From the NCBI GenBank assembly GCA_900175165.2, contig FWWN02000625.1:54374-118373 (forward strand): 64,000 bases of DNA, given 5' to 3'. The DNA comes from Rhizomucor pusillus (Eukaryota; Mucoromycota; Mucoromycetes; Mucorales; Lichtheimiaceae). The translations under genes and the position numbers were made by a program. Position 1 is the first letter of the stretch. Each line of letters opens with the position of its first letter. The notes under the pieces are model-generated. The model ran no database searches, was not told the origin of the DNA, and saw nothing but the letters and a program-made list of their open reading frames with translations. Positions 58,868 to 64,000 of this stretch are shown one piece after another.

Positions 58868-61462
58868 TTAAGTGAAGATGGCCACGGCTTTCTTGTAGAC
58901 CTTTTTGTACCAAGGACCAGTAGCTGCTACCTCTTCCTGTTCCTTGAGATGGCTGTAATCAGCAACACCGGTGTCAAGGTCAATTTCCTCGAGAGGTACA
59001 AGCTTAGCACCAGTCCACCACTTGGTTATCGCGTAGCCAACAGCGCAAAGGACCAAACCAAGATAATTGCCGATGATTCCGACAGGATCAACAGGTGGAA
59101 TGAAATATGAATAGCCAGAGATCAATGCGATGACAATACATGCGATCATATCAAAAATGTCTCCAAACGGATGGAAGGGAGCGCGCATAGGAAGAATGGA
59201 GATGTCGCGGCCTTGACGCTTGATAGCTTTGCGGAATCGATAGTGAGCAAGGCAGATACCTCCCCAGCTATGAAGTTTTAGGTTAGAAAGATGTTTATGT
59301 TGGTCATTCGATTACTTTATATAGCAGGGTTTGTTCTTACGTTACGAAACAAGCAACTCCAGACAGGGCGACGAGAACCAGATACAAGGATTTGCCTTGG
59401 CCGGGAATGAAGGAGGTGGCAAAGCAGATGAGGGATACCACGGTCGTCAAGCAGAGAGCATAGATAGGTACACCGCGCTTCGTAATGTAACCTGACGAAA
59501 ATGACGTTATTATCAAAACAGAATAGACCAGTCATGAGACACATCATTGCTTACCGAGCTTCTTGAATGCAATGCCCTCGTTTGAAAGACAAAGCATGGT
59601 ACGAGTTGCAACGTACATACCACTGTTTGCGCAAGACAAGACCTAGAAAAGAAAAAGATTAGGACGAGGAAGCATTGGTCAGCATGGCAGGCTTACAGTG
59701 ATGAGAATAATGGCATTCATGATATGCGCAACGCTGGCAAGACTGCCTTTTTCGAAGACAAGGGTAAATGGTGAGACAGTTACATCGCTTCCAGCCTTCA
59801 AGTTGTGAGCTGATGTAAACAGGATGCATTAATATCAAGTCCAATGCTGCCAGTTTGTGTACTTACGATCATCCCAGGGTATAACCATGCCCATAATGAA
59901 GACTAACCATCGATGTGTTAGGTAATACAGAACGTTATCCATCTTGTTCTTTAAAGAATTTACCAGAGCAGAGATAGAAAATGACAATACGCCAGAATAC
60001 GTTTCTAATGGCACGAGGTACTTGCTGCAATGCATAGCATGTTAGTTCGCCTCCTGCAGATATGTGTCTCGAGACTGTTTTCCTGTACGTACCTTGACAG
60101 GATTGCTGCATTCACCAGCGGTGATACCAATGATCTCGGTACCTTCCATACTGAAAGATGCTATGACCAGGGAGTTGATGACACCGAGGATGCCGTGAGG
60201 AAACGCGCCGCCATTCTGCCAATACTTGAAACCATAGACTTCGTCGCTAATGAACTAGATGTAAGCATACAAACTAGAAACGCAAAGCCGGATGCTTATA
60301 ATCAAGATACCCAATGACACCGCCGGAAATGAAACAACCAACGATGATGAAGATAATGATAGCCAAAACTTTGATCTGCAGGAAAAAAGTAGCTAAAATT
60401 AGGCATTGTGATCCAGGCGGGCATCTCTAACACTTACCATACTGAACCAGTACTCAGCTTCACCGTAGCTTTTGGCACCAAATGCGTTTAGGATGAAAAC
60501 GACAACAAGCCAGATAAGAGACCCTGTGACGTTAGTCAGTAAAACCGTAATGGCTACGCATTTCTGGATTTTAGCGCGCTTACAAGCCCAATCAGGTACA
60601 GTTGTAGTCCAGAATTGCATAACAAGTGGCAGAGCGACGAGTTCCGCTGCAACGATCACTGACCAGCAGCCCCTGTAACACAAAGGTCTCAATAAACTTG
60701 AGGCTCAGCAAAGTTGCAGAATCGGCGTTTTACCAATAGTTGTAGCCAATCATCGCTCCAAATGCATCGTCAACGAATCGACGGCAGAACACAGTAAATG
60801 AACCGGAAACCTGTGAGTGTGCGAAGATCAGTCGTGAGAAAAACATTGTCCAAAAATGTGCGATGCAAAGCTGTGCAAGTGCTGCCAGTAACTTACAGGG
60901 ATGTACGTAGCCATTTCACCGAGGGAATATGCAACCCAAAATACAACAAAACCAATAATTGCATATGCTAGATTTTTTTCGGGTTGATTAGCATCTGCTC
61001 GACGCAGATCTTTCCCTCCTCCTCAATGTATATACCTATAAGTGCACCAGCAGGACCTTTGTAGATGAAATAGAAAGAAAAAAGATCTTTAGATGACCTA
61101 TCCAACCAGAATGTGTTTTTTTGCAAATAGCTTCATACCGCCTTGGTACAAGTTACCACCAGCAGACAAGAAAAGACCCTGGCCAATGACACCACCCAGT
61201 GAAATCATCTATTGGCAACATCGAACAAGCGTCAGTAAACTGTAGCCGACATTTCTCGTTTCTCTCTTTGCATGTATGCACTTACAGCAAGATGTCTCGC
61301 TTTGAGAGATCGTTTCAGTTGATATCCATTTTCGCCCCTACTGCTCAAGGACTCTGCATCGCCGTGTTCGTACGTGGCATCATATTTGCCGGCGTCGTCT
61401 CTGGCAGAAGTACTGTCAGAAGGATGGTCGTAGGTTGTCTGTTCTTTCTCGGCGAGGCCCAT
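58868..61462 (-). CDS. Amino acid permease 2 (yeast AAT/APC family)
   Basis: Paralogue of permease 1 with the same exon pattern. Start MGLAEKEQTTYDHPSDS at 61462. It contains LKRSLKARHLA, MISLGGVIGQGLFLSAG, AYSLGEMATYIPVSGSF, GCWSVIVAAELVALPLVMQF, SMEGTEIIGITAGECSNP (core motif of helix 6), MGMVIPWDD, and MRAPFHPFGDIFDMIAC, ending WYKKVYKKAVAIFT at 58868. Twelve helices expected, complete. Expected at the plasma membrane under nutrient control. Head-to-tail order with permease 1 indicates tandem duplication; divergence in the N-terminal tails suggests it is not very recent. Confidence 0.92.
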
Positions 61463-62846
61463 TCTTGAAGAAAGGGAAGAAGCAAACAAGAAAGGAAGTA
61501 AAGTTGATTCCAAGAGCACACGCGGAAACCCTAGACCTTTTATATCCAAAACTGGGAAAAGCGTCCTTTTTTGCGTGATACACACACACGAATCACTTTT
61601 CTGATGAGCTGGGGAACACCAAGAAGGGAAATGACTCTAACCAGATTTTGATGTCCAAAAAGGCCGCTCAAAATAACGAGTGCAGGTATCCTGATCCACG
61701 CTGTGGAATCAAAAGAAGCTGTCTGATTCCACTAACTGATACCCGCGCAGGATCCAAAGATAAAAGAAAGATATGGACAAACGCAAACAAGAAAAAGTAG
61801 CATTCAAAGCTTATCTCAAACTTGCTTGCTCATGTCATTTTCTTTTGACTCTTTAAAACTCTCTTGTAAAACCGCTATGGGAACGTTGCTTTTTCCCTTG
61901 TCAAACCTTCCGTTTACTCGAACAAATAAGTCGTCCCAACTCTTGCTCAAAGTTCATAACTTCCGTTGCTATACATCCGAAAAATCGCAAGAATGACAAC
62001 AAAGCCATACGGTTTTTTGCATTTCATACTGTCTATGCTCTTTTACCCTGACCATAGCTGAGATTTTTTGCCTGTTTTGAAAGTTTTCGCTTGGTTCCTT
62101 GCGGGGAAGGGGCGCTTCCATCAGCGATCACACGACCACCGAAAAAGGAAGTTTTTTTCAAAGCGCGATACCCATTTAGATATGATAAGCATTTGATCTG
62201 TTCCAAATGCTAAGCCAGTTCGCATAGTTTGGTGTTGTTATATCTGGGTGGACTATGAATAGAATGTCAAGCAGAGACTCTTTGAGCTGACGGCAACAAA
62301 ATGTGGCTGCACATAACAATCTTCTCACAGTGAGCAAGAAAGGCAGTCGTGACGCATTTGTACCCGCGATAAAGTTCAAAGAAACCAAGATTCAAAGAGG
62401 CACACAGTGTCCGTTTCGCACCCATTTATTGGCCATGTTTTTATTCACCCTTATGTCTCACTGGTGTTATACGATTTGAAGATAGAGGTTATCAGTTATG
62501 TGCTACAATAGCCGCTGATAAGTCTCCCAGCACTGCGGAATTCCCGCCATGCAACACAGACCCGCAGATAGCATCGTCGCACAATTTGTGATCCATTCGA
62601 ACTTTATGTGCTCCAGATCACTTATCCAAACAGATGTTCTAGGCAACATTGCATGGCACCAAATATTCGGCCAGCCTTGACCTACGATGACAGAAGATAC
62701 GGAAACAAGCGATTGATGATAATCGACATATATAACATGCAAAGTTAACTGAAAGGGGGATGTAAATACTATGGCTTAAAACTACAGAAGGACGGGTTCT
62801 TTGGCGGAATGAAATGGCTTGGCACTTTCTTAACCCACAATCCATC
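61463..62846. other. Intergenic region, no gene seen
   Basis: 1.4 kb upstream of permease 2. It holds the TATA box described separately; frames such as 62503-62742 (minus) look accidental. Confidence 0.45.
61538..61544 (-). promoter_or_regulatory. TATA box of amino acid permease 2
   Basis: Minus-strand TATAAAA within GGATATAAAAGG, about 75 bases upstream of the ATG at 61462. Confidence 0.55.
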
Positions 62847-63221
62847 ATGAGCTCTCAGAAATCGTCTACTTTCATCCACGAGGACGGTAAGGCTCATATG
62901 TTAGGGATGGCCAGCCAATAGAGATTGACAATAAAGGAGATCTTGACACCCTTGTTACGCTGCCTGAGTAACCCAGAGGCAACGACCCAAGAGACAGTGG
63001 CTGAAGAAAACGATGGAACTGACGCTGGTCCATCGCAGCAACCCAGTGAACATACTCCAAGAGTAGCTGAGATTATGAAGAGGGTTCCAATGCGTAGAGG
63101 AGAACGAGGAACATACCGGCTGTACTGGTCAGTCATCAAAAGCAAAGTCAAGCGTAACAGGTTTCTAGATAGAGATAGAGAGAGATTGAGAATGAGAATG
63201 AGAGTGAGCACAATAATGTAG
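62847..63221 (+). CDS. Small unrecognised protein, acidic middle and basic tail
   Basis: Exons 62847-62886 and 62977-63221 join over a 90-base intron (GTAAGG...CCCAG) to give 94 residues. It starts MSSQKSSTFIHEDEATTQ, continues with an acidic Ser/Pro-rich segment, and ends with RVPMRRGERGTYRLYW and an Arg-rich stretch (FLDRDRERLRMRMR). No family known to me; nothing indicates membrane or secretion. Other acceptors in the intron fail because of in-frame stops. A further intron near the Arg-rich end is possible. Confidence 0.45.
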
Positions 63222-63285
63222 AAAGAAAAAAGAAAGTCGGGTAAATAAATACGTTTAAAAAGTCCAAGACAAGAGGCCATTTGTA

Positions 63286-63576
63286 TCACGGTATTTGATA
63301 TTTTATACAGTTCAAAAAACAAGCCCTCAAAACTTTTTCCAGGATAAGACGGCAAGGCATATGTCTGAGCTCTACAGTGTGTTTTGTAAGCACGTCAAGG
63401 CTCCTATCTAACTTTTCTTTTATACCTTGTTTGGCTTTCACTCCAGTATTGATTAATCCGTATCGAGAATGGGCTTTTTGACTTCGTTCTTGATCTGGAT
63501 CAGGTGCATATAAATTTCCACGGTGATCAACAAAAGGAACATGTGTGGACAACTGAACTCACCCAAGGTCGGCCAT
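63286..63576 (-). CDS. Small protein ORF with in-frame TGA near its start
   Basis: From ATG 63576 the frame reads MADLG, then TGA (63561-63559), then VQLSTHVPFVDHRGNLYAPD continuing open to 63286 (ending IKYQIP). The downstream part looks like real protein (SRYGLINTGVKAKQ, LDRSLDVLTKHTVELRHMP). An alternative is splicing: a good donor (GG|GTGAGT) right after MADLG joins AACGAAG|TCAAAAAG in frame, removing the TGA and about 24 codons. So this is either a spliced gene, a gene with an early stop, or a sequence error. Family not recognised. Confidence 0.4.
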
Positions 63577-63633
63577 ATTGTCTCAATCAAGAAATGACAT
63601 TTGCAGGAACACGTGTGGCGCTTTCACTGTGAT

Positions 63634-63720
63634 AGCACTGCAACGCGCACAAAACATCCTCCAGCAAGATGACACCTTGCTGGCCGTCAGGTCAGGCAAA
63701 GGAGAGAAGCGGAACGAGAG
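63634..63720. repeat. Diverged direct repeat, copy A, with perfect stem-loop
   Basis: It contains CCAGCAAG-ATGACAC-CTTGCTGG (63661-63683), an 8-base perfect stem, followed by a purine-rich tail (GGAGAGAAGCGGAACGAGAG). It aligns with 63893-63977. Confidence 0.6.
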
Positions 63721-63892
63721 CAGACCTTCTAACGTAGGCTTTTCCACAAAGAGCCGGAACGAAGAGCAGACCCTGACTTCTGATGTTGACGGTGGATGTC
63801 ATATGCACTTGCAACAAACTACCACAGAATAGAAGCTTTTCATCAGCTTAAGCCATACACCATTACCAAGCATTACCTTCCTCTATCAATGA

Positions 63893-63977
63893 ACTGCATT
63901 GCACATTCAGGCACCCTCCAGCAAGGTGCCATCTTGCTTGGTCTTAGATCGAACAAAAGAGAAAAGCGGGACAAACA
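63893..63977. repeat. Diverged direct repeat, copy B, with stem-loop
   Basis: CCAGCAAG-GTGCCAT-CTTGCTTGG (63918-63941) keeps the stem with one bulge, and the tail GAGAAAAGCGGGACAAACAG parallels copy A. The repeat continues towards the window edge. Confidence 0.55.
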
Positions 63978-64000
63978 GGGTCATTGCTTTGCAAGGAGCC

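Noticed and set aside
1..64000. tRNA, rRNA, CRISPR or viral sequences
   Set aside because: I looked for B-box-like GTTCGAATC sequences, regular spaced repeats and polymerase or capsid-like proteins and found none; a covariance search could still reveal a small RNA.

Overview
The window looks like nuclear DNA from an early-diverging filamentous fungus, most likely Mucoromycota (Mucorales-like); this is inferred from gene content, not from a search. Genes are intron-rich. Introns are mostly 45-90 bases with GT-AG ends and a few GC-AG ends, and very small exons occur. The gene set is plainly fungal: SMC2, SEC63, an INO80 subunit, Rom-type RhoGEFs, yeast-type permeases and a Gyp7-type RabGAP. I found no rRNA, tRNA, CRISPR array or viral gene.

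Layout. 1-4.5 kb: a gene fragment at the left edge, a MITE-like element, then a membrane RING-H2 protein converging on uracil-DNA glycosylase. 4.7-10.6 kb: condensin SMC2 and a basic low-complexity protein. 11.9-13.6 kb: two small multi-exon genes, a PTRHD1-type peptidyl-tRNA hydrolase and an Alba/Rpp25 protein, with a second MITE copy between them. 14.8-17.8 kb: Gyp7-like TBC RabGAP. 18.1-25.5 kb: a secreted acidic repeat protein, an intact MFS anion permease, a deleted MFS paralogue and an unrecognised 153-residue gene. 26.3-32.3 kb: SEC63, ESS2 and an INO80 subunit B/Ies2 homologue. 32.7-41 kb: two RhoGEF genes (DEP-DH-PH-CNH) facing each other tail to tail. 41.7-48.3 kb: a small WTGG-motif gene, a RING/TRAF protein, dCMP deaminase, an AVT-type amino-acid transporter and a relic of a second transporter end. 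49-55 kb: a large soluble-adenylyl-cyclase-like protein (two cyclase domains, ATPase, helical repeats). 55.3-61.5 kb: tandem amino-acid permeases. 62.8-64 kb: two small uncertain genes and a diverged direct repeat carrying stem-loops.

How the genes fit together. Most are independent housekeeping functions: chromosome structure and repair (SMC2, UNG, Ies2, dCMP deaminase), RNA processing (Alba, ESS2), translation quality control (PTRHD1), secretion (SEC63) and vesicle/Rho signalling (TBC, two Rom2-like GEFs). Nutrient transport is concentrated in locally duplicated genes: MFS pair, permease pair, AVT plus relic. The least ordinary gene is the soluble-adenylyl-cyclase-like protein, which contains an 11-base exon inside its metal-binding site and a substitution at one expected catalytic position.

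Gene models were assembled by eye from splice signals and frame continuity. For the short genes I checked that exon lengths sum to a whole number of codons. For the long genes only the outer limits and main domains are given.
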